From the NCBI GenBank assembly GCA_014058105.1, contig JACGCM010001272.1:2728001-2792000 (forward strand): a DNA stretch of 64,000 nucleotides. The letters run 5' to 3'. The translations under genes were made by a program, and so were the position numbers. How positions within the stretch are numbered: position 1 is the stretch's first letter; every line of letters begins with the position of its first letter. Of the stretch, positions 23,520 to 34,979 are shown in pieces. The notes under the pieces are model-generated. The model saw only the letters and a program-made list of their open reading frames with translations, was not told where the DNA came from and did not search any database. This DNA is from Kingdonia uniflora (Eukaryota > Streptophyta > Magnoliopsida > Ranunculales > Circaeasteraceae).

Positions 23520-24748
23520 ACTTCATACAAAAGAGGATATGGAAGCCTGATATCCATGGAAAATTTTCAGTTAAAAGTGCTTTTCAGGTGATTAGAAATA
23601 AAGAGCAACCATGTTGGTGGAGCAAGTATGTTTATAGACAGGCTATACATCCCAGACTGAGTTTGTGGGGTTGGAGAATGATGCAGAACTGTCTACCCAC
23701 AGATGAAAACATAAAAAAGAGAGGTATTTCGATAGTATCCAGATGTTGCTTATGCTTGGATGCTGAAGATTCTTCAGAGCACCTGTTCTGGCACTGTAAG
23801 TCCACCAAAAGGCTATGGATTTGGAGTTCCCAGCTATTTCAGATCCAGATAACAGAATGGAATTTAAACAGTGTGGTTCGAGCAGCGGATAAGTTGAGCC
23901 CCTATGTGAAAGACCTCTGGCTCGGGGCTATATGAGGAGGATCAAACCTCATATGGCAAGCGAGAAATGATCGGTTATATGAAGAGGTTACTATGAAGTT
24001 CGAAAAGGAAACAACCAAGTGGCTATCCAGAATTCAGGAAACTGCCTATCTTTCTAAAGCTGTTATGAATAATACTCAAAATGATTTAAGCATTATTCAT
24101 TGTCTCAGAGTACCATGCCATCCAAGACAGGATACTATTGTTCGATCTTGTTTTTGGAATCTACCTGAGGAGGGGGAGGTAAAAATTAACACGGATGGGG
24201 CGTCTAAGGGCAACCCAGGTAAGGGAGGTGCTGGTTTTATAATCAGAAACAGTCGGGGGGCGATTCTCCAGACAACGACGATGGGACTTGGCAATGTGAC
24301 TAGCTATATGGCAGAATGTACGGCACTTGTTCATGGGCTGGCTTGTGCGGCATCCAATGGATGGGAAATTGCATGGTTGGAATCCGATTCTTCAGGTGTT
24401 GTCAAGGTGTTAAACAACAACTTGATCCCTTGGAGCCTTGAAAATGTTTGGATGGAATCAAAGAAAAAGAAGAAGAAAATCAGAATTACAAGTACATGGA
24501 GAGAAGCAAACTTTAGCGCTGACATACTTACAAACAGAGGAACAATGCTACTCGAGAGTATTACGGAATCAATTTATGGGAAACCCCAATTCTTGAAGAA
24601 GATTGAAATACCTATGTGTGAGTATTTTAGATTTGTGCAATGAGGGTTGTAATTTGGGAGTGTGGGTTGATTGTTATCATCCACCCCTTTTGTAATCGCT
24701 TTTGATTGGCGTGTTTTATAAAATTTCTTCTTATTGAGCAAAAAAAAT
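23520..24748 (+). mobile_element. 5'-truncated LINE (zf-RVT and RNase H end)
   Basis: The plus strand reads the C-terminal end of a plant L1-type second protein. A zf-RVT-like segment comes first (WKPDIHGKFSVKSAF, LPTDENIKKRGI, CCLCLDAEDSSEHLFWHC). An RNase H domain follows with Asp in INTDGASKGNPG, Glu in YMAECTALVHGL and Asp in WLESDSSGVV, ending near 24,643. A TGA at about 23,935 breaks the frame. A short A-run at 24,740-24,748 fits a LINE tail. No clear target duplication was found. The reverse transcriptase and endonuclease are missing, as expected for 5' truncation. Confidence 0.85.
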
Positions 24749-24767
24749 GTAATTTAAGCTAATGGAA

Positions 24768-25330
24768 TGAAAACTTACCATTTCATGATCGCAGGATTGT
24801 TCACCATAAGTAATATTTATGGCTTCACATATAACAGGATACTCCAAAAATCACTATCTTTAGGTGTCAAAGGCATTACAACCAAATTTGCCTTATTCAA
24901 TATTTTGATAAATTTGTCTACCCTTTTGAACATTGAGTTGTCAATCCACCATGCTCTGCACCAAGGAAACATGACCCTCTTGTCTTGGATTCTTCACGGT
25001 TTTAAATCCAATATGAGCAAAAATGCCCATATCATCAAAACCCAAACACAACCATGAAGGGACACGGATTTGCACTTTTAAATTCTCTTTTCATACTTTG
25101 CAAGAGACTGAACGAGATAATCATAAGCAATTCTTCCCTAGAAAAGTTCTCGAAGCTTTCAATATCTTCAGCACGATCAGCATACTTCGTCTCCGCGTTT
25201 CTACCCTTATTAGGGAGAAGAAATGCCTCGAGAACATAAAGTAGACTCAGACGCTTAACATCATTTGTTAGTTTAGTAAGACATAACAAAGTTAAGAACA
25301 TACAATGACCAAAAAACAACAATAACAATG
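24768..25330 (-). pseudogene. DUF1985-like exons of transposon-type gene B (downstream part)
   Basis: The minus strand reads DVKRLSLLYVLEAFLLPNKG, then ADRAEDIESFENFSREELL, CPFMVVFGFDDMGIFAHIGF and a donor near 24,768. It aligns block by block with the gene A exon at 8,060-8,275. The upstream exons of this copy lie at 41,090-41,504, on the far side of the Helitron at 25,338-40,929. The insertion is therefore best placed in an intron of gene B. The product is a transposon protein of unknown role. Confidence 0.45.
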
Positions 25331-25337
25331 GATAATA

Positions 25338-25369
25338 CTAGCAGTCGGGCACACGCTATCGCGTATGCC
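25338..25369 (-). other. Helitron 3' terminus (hairpin plus CTAG)
   Basis: Stem GGCATACGC/GCGTGTGCC has one weak pair and a four-base loop (GATA). The spacing to CTAG and the A/T host junction match the Helitron consensus. Confidence 0.75.
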
Positions 25370-27344
25370 TACAATTATTTATAAAATTTTGTCCTATGTT
25401 TTCAAATAGTTTAATATTTTAGGTGTTATACAAAATGTTACGAATTGCGCCAATACCTCAAGCATCGATCATACGCTCAACATTAATGAACTTCAATTCA
25501 AGGTAGAGTTTGGTACTATGCGTAAAATCATTTTGTTGCAAGTCTGAGGTTTTAATTATTATTTCTTGTCTTCAATATTGGGAAACCAGAAAAACAAGTC
25601 TTCAAGTTATACTTGCAGGAATCGTTACAGGGCGCTTGATCATGGTATTTGAGCACATCATCGCATGAAAAGATTTGTCTGAGACTTGAAGGAATGCTGA
25701 AACTTATTCTTTGCTTCATATATGCGTACTTATGGATTATTTGCACATTAGGTGTCGTCTTGTTTTTATTGTTTCCCCTCTATTTAGTTTCCTACAATTA
25801 TGTTACCTCGAAGAGAAGCGGAAAAAAGAAGTGTAGGTTCATACAATTGTTTGTATTCAACTTAAATAAGCATCAATACCGGCATTTGGAGCAACAATGA
25901 GATAAGAGGAAGAATCCTGCCATAGAGCAAAAATCAAGAGAAGCTTTAGTTAAGGAGCACATTGGTAGGAGGGATTAAGAGGGAAGACTTTATTAGTTAA
26001 GATACTCAAGCCATGAATAGTGCACAATTCCTCTTTACATTGCGAATTCCTTTCTTTTCACCATGGTAATTTTATTGTCAACCAATTAAAGAGGTAAGTC
26101 GCGTGTTTTAGCCTTAAGTTGAAGAACACGTTTACGATGTTTTTTCCTTGAGAGAAATCTAAGTTTATTGTTACATGACGTGTTTTTTCCGCTTAACTTG
26201 TGTATTATACGATATGTTGAATGCACATGTTTTAGACTGGTGATAGTCGAGACGGTGATAGTTAATTCTTATAATTTTTCCTGTTTTACATTTATATCTG
26301 GTTTGATACTTAATTCACGATTCAGCCCTTGAAAACCTAAATCGTGTGAAACCCTGAAAATACAATAATAGCTTACTAAAATAGACTCGTCACACCGGGA
26401 AATTTTCAATAAAAGTTGGTATGCAATAAAAATGATAAGAGAAAATAAGCAAAAATACGAATTTACTTACCAAATATGTGTAAAGCAGTTGTTACAATAC
26501 AACCTACATTAATCTGTTGTCTTAATCTTTTTGTACATGTTCTTTTTAGTTTTCTCCATAGCGAATAAGTTGTTACATAAAGTGCCTACAAACTGAAATA
26601 TTAGCAAACAAACATGGGTAAAGAATTCCCACTTAATCATTTGCCTTTCCATTGAAATGAGATTGGGATTTCGAATTACTATAACTGATAGGACGAAAAG
26701 TTGAAACCTGACCTTCCTTCATTAGTGAAATTCAGCTCAAACTTCTGAAATGGGTTGTAGGTTCTATGAAAAACAGATTGATCAATTCAAGAGGACAACA
26801 CTATGTGGATAGGCACAATATAGCATCGCGAAACAAAATGAAATAAAATAGAGTGACGAAAAAGAAACCAAAATTACAAAGCTGCAAAACAAACCAAAAT
26901 ATATTAAAATAAGATAAAAGTGACCAGATTTTTCTGTAAGAGTGCTCCAAGAACAATGTGTTTGCATATCAATGTAAATGTAAGAATGATTAATGTGAGT
27001 TCGATACAAAATACAATTACAACATTAAAGATTCAGCTTAGAATAATTCTTCTCATGATGAACATAGTATGACAATGTACTTAGAAAAGAGTCAAACTGA
27101 ACCGTAACCCATTTTTCGTTGTATTTATAAATTACTTGATTTGGATTGTACACATTTCATAATTTTAAATATGACCAGACCACCCTTTACGTGATCTAAT
27201 CGAACCCCTTACTTCAGCCAATTAAAATACTTACAAAACCTTAGCAAGAAATTTATTTAGCAGTTTCAATGTAAATGCCTAGTAAACGCGTTGTTGGGTG
27301 ACATAATCAAGTATAAACCATGCACAAAACATATTGGACAAAAG
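25370..27344. other. Helitron interior without recognisable genes
   Basis: The region is AT-rich. A minus-strand stretch at 25,552-25,746 contains a Cys-bearing segment (APCNDSCKYNLKTCFSGFP) between possible splice sites but matches no family I know. Other short frames have no support. Confidence 0.4.
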
Positions 27345-27698
27345 TGTAGAGAATTCATACAGTTATTATGATTAATCATCAGATTATACTAACTTTTTTT
27401 CTTGCTCTTTGTTTAATCACATGTTCTTGAGTGGAGTCTTCCCTTAGATTGGTTGCAGACCTCAATGGGATGGTTTTCTGTGGTGTAGCCTCTATGAGGG
27501 ACTTTCTCTCTATTTAACCTGATAGGGTTAGAGTAGTCTTCTCATTATACCCTCAAACCCTAATAAATAGTAATACTAGGTCTCACCTACCTTAACTTGG
27601 TGTAACAATTGGGCACAGCCAATAACACGTATATGACCTATTAACATGTGTGCTCGTGAACCTGAAGAGTAGTGCCGGTATAGATGGAAAATCCAACA
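27345..27698 (-). repeat. Left (3') LTR of copia
   Basis: 354 bp with TG...CA ends (TGTAGAGAATTC... on plus, ending ATCCAACA). Roughly 93% identical by eye to the right LTR. Confidence 0.85.
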
Positions 27699-28450
27699 CA
27701 ATCTCCCACCCAGCACTAACTTATTTTTAAGAAAAATATTTTTAGCCTGATTTACGATTTTTTATAAAAAGTGGATGGCCATCATTTGTTTTATTAAACC
27801 ACACATGATAATTTGTTGAAGGCAATGTTACATCGAACTTGATTGTCACTCTATGACTACAAAGATGGCTAACACGGTCCACGGACAAATTTTGGTCAGG
27901 CCTTTGAGCACATGCCTAATTCATATCGTGGACATCAGCTCGCAACCTCAATAGCTTTCAAGTATAATTTCTTTACTGGTGGAGTTTCGCGTGTGAATGG
28001 GAAATGTACACCTTAATGATGTGATGGTACATTTCCATTAGTGTCCTGCAACATGTGTTTACCAGACACATGTCATTTTAATACTTAGGCAAACTGTCAT
28101 GCAAAGACAATCGCTCATACTGAAATAAAGTCCAAAGGATGTGGAGCCTGCCCATATCCAGCCCAAGCAAACTTGAGAAACCTTTCAGTATTCTTTATAA
28201 GTACTTGATACTTAGACAATTGTCATGTGATGAAATTACTCGTATCTAAAACTTTATTGTAATTGCATAATTTAAACTGAATATGTGCACATATAATAAC
28301 GGATCCAAATATAATAGCAGCTAAATAATCTAAATTCAAATCTAAATGTCGACCAAAACAATAATCGGGAATAACTCCCACATGGATAAAGAATCCTAAT
28401 GCAGTAGCAGTAAATAAATCAAAAACAACTCCCACACAAAATAATGATCC

Positions 28451-31110
28451 TCAAAGAGACTCCAACAATCCCATACGCGTAACATGTCCCCTGAAGGCTG
28501 GTATCGGAAGTTCCTTAGTAAGTGGATCAGCAATCATCTTTAATGTCAACCAATGAGGAATCTCGATAATCTGTTGTTGTAGTTTATCAATGACAACATG
28601 ATAATTTATGTTAATATACATGTTATCCATAGTCACATTATCATTCTTAACATACTTAGCGACTGCCTCATTATCGTAAAATACTCGCAATGGTCTAGAA
28701 ATTGAATCAATAACCTTCAGCTCATAAATAAACTACTTGAGCCATACAGCCTATCGGGAAGCCTCATAACAGGCTACATACTCTGCTTCCATAGTCGAGG
28801 AAGCTACAAGAGACTGTTTGACTCTTCTCCACGAGATAGCGCCATGGGCAAGCATAAAAACATTACCATAAGTAAATTTCTTGTCATCTTTGTCCCCTGC
28901 AAAATCAGAGTCAGAGTAGCCCAAAACCATGAGCTCATCCAATCTTCTATAAACCAATCTGTAATCTCTTGTCCTCTTTAAATGGCGAATAACCTTCTTG
29001 GTTGTCTGCTAGTGAATAATAGAAGGGTTATGATGGTACCATCCTAAAGTCCCAACAACAAAACTAATATCGAGTCTCATACATATCATGTCATAGGCTT
29101 TCGTCTGCTGAAGAAATCGGACGTCATGCTAGCGAGTAAAATATCATCGACGTACAAAACCATAAATATAAAATGTCTCCCACTCTGATTGACATATATA
29201 CAATGATCTATTTGCATTCAATTGCCTTAGATCCTGTAGGTAAAAGTGTTAACTCCCACACAGAGTTTTGAGACATAGAATCCATCTCCTCCGTTATAGT
29301 ATTACGTCACCGATCTGCAAAACAACTAGCCATAGCTGAACTAAAAGATATTGGATCCTCAAAATTAAATAATTCCCCTTCAACTGAATAAAGATGATAA
29401 CCTGAAAAAAAAAATGGTTGAACAAATCTTTCTAGGAGATCTCCGAGTATGAGCTAGAGGCTAGACTGGAGGTGAAACGACAAGAAGTAGAACATGAGCG
29501 GGTAGAAGAAAAAATCTAAAGGAGAGTTGGTACTACGACGGGGTCTGGAACAAGGTCTGGAATCGTACTTTTCATAGTGTCAATATTAAATAAACGCGAA
29601 AGCATAACAATACTGAACGGAATAGCAATTGGACTCCAAGTTACAGAACCCTCCTCAAAGACAAACTCTATATGAATAGTACTGGTAAAGTGATCTCCCT
29701 CCTCTATGAAATGAGCCTGAACACACTCAACAATCTCCATGGTCCGAAAAGGATAATAAAATATGAATCCTTTCGATCTCTCTGGGAAACCAACGAAGAA
29801 ACAACTAACAGTCCTCGAATCTAACTTTCTGATATTTGGGTTAAATAATTTTGCCTCTGCCGGACAACCCCAAACACGTAAGTGATTAAGACTACGATTT
29901 CTCCCAGTCCATAGAGGATCCAGGAGTAGTGTACTGGGCTACAATACCCTGCTCTAGCAAATACTGATAGAATTGTCCCAAAAATTGATCGTCTTAATCG
30001 ATCTTATCATTATACTTGCCTCCTCGATCTGACCTAACAACCTTGATTTTTCGATCTAACTGTTTCTCAACCTCTAACTTGAAAGTCTTGAATACATCAA
30101 GTGAGTCAGACTTCTTCTGGATAAGAAAAACGTAGGTATAACGCGAGAAATCGTCAATAAAATCGATAAAATATCGATGACCACCACAGGATGGAATGGG
30201 AAAAGGCCCACATATATCTGTATGAATCAGCTACAAAAGGTCAGTGGTATGAGTAGATTCAAATTTCCTGATCTTGGTCAATTTTCCACGAATACAATCG
30301 ACGCAAATCTGAAAATCAGATAAGTTTAAAACCCCAAGAACCCTATCTCAAACCATAATCTCTAACCTCTTTCTAGAAATGTGTCCTAGTCATTTGTGCC
30401 ATAACATCGAAGACTGCTCAGGAACTCTATAACGTTTAGAAGTAGATGAAGTATTAACCTTAGTAGATAAACATAATAGAGATGTCTCAAATGAATGATC
30501 AAGAGATAGACGATATAACCCATCAACTAGTAGGCCAGAACCAATAATAGAATCAAGATGAATAATGTCAAAGCCGCCATGTCTAAAATTGAAGAAATAA
30601 TTAAAAGAGTGCAACCGAGAAACTGAAACTAGAGTTTGTCTCATCGAAGGAACATAAAAGGTGTCTGTCAAATCTAAAGTAATACTTGTGGCTAAAACCA
30701 AGTGAAAAGTGCCAACGAACACAATATGAAGGCGTCTAGCGTCTCCCTAGAAAACCTGCTCCTCGGGCCTTATCGGCTGCCTGCTGATGAACCCCTGTGG
30801 AGAATTTAAAATGTGAACAGTTGCCCCAGAATCTAACCACCAAGAGTTAGAGGAAACATCAACCAAATTTGATTTAAAATAAACATAAACGTGCAATCGC
30901 ATATGTCCACTACTGTCAAACTTCAGCGATAAAAGCTGAGATAAGTTATTGTACTGCCTTCCCTTGACGGAACTCTCAAACTTTTTCTTAATGATATTTG
31001 ACTGTTTCTGGGAGTAGTAAGAGTCTGTCAAGGTCTCAATATTAGTCAATTGGTTCTGGATCATAGGGTCCATAGCTGTATGAACCAAAGACTTATTGTA
31101 AAGGACGTGC
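28451..31110 (-). pseudogene. Copia polyprotein remnant
   Basis: Read on the minus strand: protease with WWLDSGATVHILNS near 30,830; GAG-pre-integrase and integrase with LGHISRKRLE, then LIHTDICGPFPIP and FSRYTYVFLIQKKSDS (about 30,000-30,400); the start of the RT domain (MSQNSVWELTLLP) near 29,270; a jump to LYVDDILLAS near 29,150; then RNase H with YSDSDFAGDKDDKK, SSTMEAEYVA and FYDNEAVAKY (28,451-28,960). Gag is not clearly recognisable. A deletion of several hundred bases removed the RT core, and multiple stops confirm a dead copy. Confidence 0.85.
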
Positions 31111-32631
31111 CAAAAAATAAATTTTATGCACGTTGAACTTGATCTGTAAAAGATCTATAACTTGATATCTTTAATCTTGATCTTACCTGGGGTTAGGATG
31201 GTCGAGTCAGAGTGTATATAATATTTATGGTATGGATTATTTACTCTACGGGTACAGCTATATATTATCAAATCCTTCCTTTGGGTGGTGATTTGACATA
31301 CATTGCCCCCTAGTTGGTGATTACTCACGCTCAAGACTAGACTGGTCACTGACAGTTTGACTTGAGATACTTCCTCACCTTTGGGCTGAGGGTTATCATC
31401 ATCTCCCTGTACCATGCAGCCTATCTTGACCCACTAATTAATTAAAAGTTTTTTAGCCTCCTTTGGGTGGTCTAACAATTTCAAGTTTAATTAATGCAAA
31501 GTAGTCTTAATGGGACTTTATAAAACAGTCTCAAAATAAGGAGAAACGTTCAACTCTATGGACAAAACTCCTTAGGGTGTATTTGCCCATTTTATATCCC
31601 GCCTTCCTAACGACTACTTGATCTCACTTAAACCCCATTGGAGATCATTGGGCATCAACGCCCTATAACCATTAATGATTGATATTATTATCCAATTAAG
31701 AATAAACATGAATGATTCATTGCTAATAATCACTAAGTATTAATGGTAATCCCTTAACAGGGTCGACATAGATAATGTTACAATTTCATATCAGATATAT
31801 AAGTCTTAAAACGTATAACTTCAACCAAGCAAATTATTGACACACACAAAGTGATAAAATCGTTGTATGAGTAGAGTCATCTTCATGTATAATCAAGAAT
31901 CACAATAAAAGACAAATATATGATCACGGTTTAGAGAAACAACAAGCAACAACTCAAAAAAAATATTATAAGTTATCTGCGATCCTCAATCGTTAGAAAT
32001 CTTCGGCTAACGGGAATCCCCTCGAAAAGCAAAACTGATTTGGGAAATAAATCGAATTCACCGAAGAGCAAATCAGCCAACAAATCAACATCCAATAAAA
32101 AATCAATCCTTCAAACCAATTGGGGAAGAACATCCACGAGTCCGAAAACAAACCCAATCACCTCTTCAAAAATAGATTTTAGAAGTCCCAATAACAATAG
32201 AACTCCAAAAGCAAACCCAACCACCTCTTCAAAAGCATATTTTAATCACCCATGAACCCTAGAAAACACCCAATCTGAGATTCGACAGAAAATTGATGAA
32301 CACCCATGAACCCTAAACTAAACTCAATCATAATCCCCCAAAATCAGATCTGTAAAAGCTTGAACAATAAGGAATAAAGTTCTTCAATCAAGGGATGAAG
32401 AAGGTCTGAATCGTCAATGGAGAGGGAGAAAACACCCAAACAAAAAAAAATTATGGAGTGATTGAGAGAGAGAGAGAGACTCGATAAAAAATTGTGGTTA
32501 TTCTTCTCTCTCCTTTTGTCCTCGGGAACAAAAAATAGCAGTAAAGAAAACCAGATAAAGCCAAACTCTTACAGCAATATTGTTGTTAATAATGAATCAT
32601 AATAACACGTATCCTAGCGACTGATACCAAT

Positions 32632-32986
32632 TATAGAGAATTCATACAATTATTATGATCAATTATACAGATTATACTAACCTCTTTTCCTACTCTCTGT
32701 TTAATCACTTGTTCTTAAGTGGAGTCTTCCCTCAGATTGGCTGCAGACCTCAATGGGATGGTTTTCTGTGGTGTAGCCTCTAAGAGGGACTTCCTCTCTA
32801 TTTAACCTAATAGGGTTAGAGTAGTCTTCTCATTATACCCTCAAACCCTAATAAAGAGTAACACTAGGTCCCACCTACCTTAACTTGGTATAACAATTGG
32901 GCACAGCCAATAACACATATACGACCTATTAACATATGTGCTCGTGAACCTGAAGAGTAGTGCCGGTATAGATGGAAAATCCAATA
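32632..32986 (-). repeat. Right (5') LTR of copia
   Basis: 355 bp. On the plus strand it is followed by CAATCTCCCACC, the same polypurine-tract complement that follows the left LTR. See findings. Confidence 0.85.
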
Positions 32987-33960
32987 CAATCTCCCACCAT
33001 ACACCCATTAAAGCTTTCAACAGCTGGTTTATTAGCTTCTTTGACCTCTTCCATGTTTAAGAATCTCTCAAACCATACACCCATTGAGTATCCAATATAT
33101 CCTACATCGTAACCATATTCTCATTCTCACCTAAAACCCTAGACCTTAGCCTTCTTAGTTATTGCATATGCCCTCTGACACCCAAAATCAAACCCAAATG
33201 AACCCAAAATATCATAACATAAGTATCAGCTTCGCATGATATCCAGAACCAAATCTCTCCTGCTGTATTCAATCAGTTAATCACGTCTTAATGCTTACCT
33301 TGAAATGACGATTCGACCTATCATGCCTTGCATGTATGGTATGGAAAGCGAAAATTGTAAAGTCATACAAAGGATATAATAATATGGCTTAGCCAAAATT
33401 TGAAGACACACGCATGATTTCAGGATTATTGGAAATTGAACCAAACACATGGAAACGATTAGAAATTGCATTTGCATCATGTCTGCAGCGAACCAAACTG
33501 AGTTTGAGAGTCCTGATTCAAATCCTTGAAGCTCATGATAACTAACATTAATGGCTTTGCAACTAATGGTCCCCTCTTCTAGATAATCCCATTTACAACA
33601 AATAGGTGTTTTGATCTTTGTATATGTCCTATAAATTCCAAACATCCATGATCATCATATCGTCATAGGCCAAATTCACCCTTATACAAATAATTTCTCA
33701 AGTAAGCTAAACTTTGCAAATTAAGGCTTTTATATCCGCTAAAAATTTGGCTAGATAACTCTAATTGGGATGCACAATAGAATATGTTCGAAGTAACCAA
33801 AAACAAAAAAATTCATATACAAAGTATTTTTCTTCCTTTTTATAACAGGAACCAAGGTTAAGGCAGTAGAAAGTATTACATTAGCGAGTGGTTCGCTCTT
33901 TGCATCATCATCCACTACGGCATCGCAGGTCATATGAGAAGGCATGATGATACAAATAAT
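32987..33960 (-). other. Helitron interior, possible unidentified exons
   Basis: On the minus strand one exon-like frame at about 33,480-33,600 reads GTISCKAINVSYHELQGFES and SVWFAADMMQMQF. Another at about 33,010-33,110 reads GYSMGVWFERFLNMEEV. Neither matches a family I can name. They may belong to a further captured gene or to downstream introns of RMD5. Confidence 0.25.
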
Positions 33961-33969
33961 GATGGACCA

Positions 33970-34905
33970 ATTTGGCATGAACTGTATCAACCACCTTTTT
34001 CCAAGCCTCTACTTTCATTACCCGACATTCGCGTTTCTTCGAACCATTTACGTTTGCAAGTAATTCAGAAGCATGGGTAACGCTTAGATGCAAGCTGTTA
34101 CTGTGACAATTAATGGGCTCTAGTAAGACTGGCCTACAACAGAACAAAATAAGTAGGACAGTTCCACTGCAAGTTCCTCCCAGTGGGCTGAAGAGAGGTA
34201 TTCCACATATGGAGAAGATTCAAGCCGGTTTGCCCATAAGAGACATTCCATAAGCGTCTGGATATCCGCTACATGGATGGTGGCTAGTAAAGCTAAGTAA
34301 GTCTTAGCATACTTAAGTGCCTCAGCTTTGTTCCCATTTTGCAAAATCTTCATAAATTATAATCTACGAAGTTTGAGTTCAAGCTTAGATCATTTAATGG
34401 CAATAACCCAATTCAATGTCCATTCGGGATTTTTACACTTCATAGCTTCAAGCACTTTATACATTTCAAAGAATGAGGCACTCAACATGGTGGTCAACTC
34501 TGTATTGCTAGTCTCACTTATAAAGCAGTCGCCGAGATCTAATAGACCTTGCCAATAAAAATGATCCACAATTATTAGGTTTATACTTTGGCTGTCAAAA
34601 TCGACATTCCTGTAAGCCTTGGATATATCAAGCGTAAATGATATCTAGATATGCTTTGCAAGTTTACTTAGCCTAGCATCAAGATCCCTTTGTAGCCCTT
34701 CTATCTGGTTGAGTAGGCTTATCATGTTAAGCTCGTTGTTTAAGTTTGAGAGGATCGCTTCTTTGTCAACAGCTGAGGAATGTATCTTTACCAGAGCTTT
34801 ATTGATTTCCCGAGTAATCTGGTCCATGACTTCTTAACTCTTTGAAGATGACAGCCTTTGTTTCTTCACAACATGGTCAAATGCATCTTTCATGGTTCAA
34901 AACTT
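33970..34905 (-). pseudogene. RMD5 (CTLH/GID E3 ligase subunit) fragment
   Basis: The minus strand reads DAFDHVVKKQRLSSSKS, a stop in place of Gln, then EVMDQITREINKALVKIHSS, SKAYRNVDFDSQSINLII, HFYWQGLLDLGDCFISE, SFFEMYKVLEAMKC, NGNKAEALKYAKTYLA and WANRLESSPYVEYL. This matches plant RMD5 through the LisH/CTLH and CRA region. The C-terminal RING is not visible. Intact RMD5 is the RING subunit of the CTLH ubiquitin ligase. The fragment starts at an AG acceptor about 80 bases below the truncated CDPK exon on the same strand. Confidence 0.85.
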
Positions 34906-34979
34906 CATAACGTTATCCTATATATTTAAAGGAAGGTAAACTGTAAAATAAATAAAAATAACATGGAACAAAAGAATAA

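Larger units (their letters stand above)
27345..32986 (-). mobile_element. Ty1/copia element with RT deletion
   Basis: LTRs of about 355 bp bound the element (27,345-27,698 and 32,632-32,986). On the minus strand the 5' LTR is on the right, followed by a primer-binding site TTGGTATCAG (initiator Met tRNA type), and the polypurine tract GGTGGGAGATTG lies just before the left LTR. Domain order on the minus strand is protease, integrase, a stub of reverse transcriptase, RNase H, which is the copia order. Most of the reverse transcriptase is deleted and many stops are present. It is nested in the Helitron between its 3' end and the RMD5 fragment. Confidence 0.9.

Noticed and set aside
32040..32255. 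Plus-strand Ser/Asn/Lys-rich open frame
   Set aside because: It lies on the antisense strand of the copia leader between primer site and coding region, and comes from a short internal duplication.
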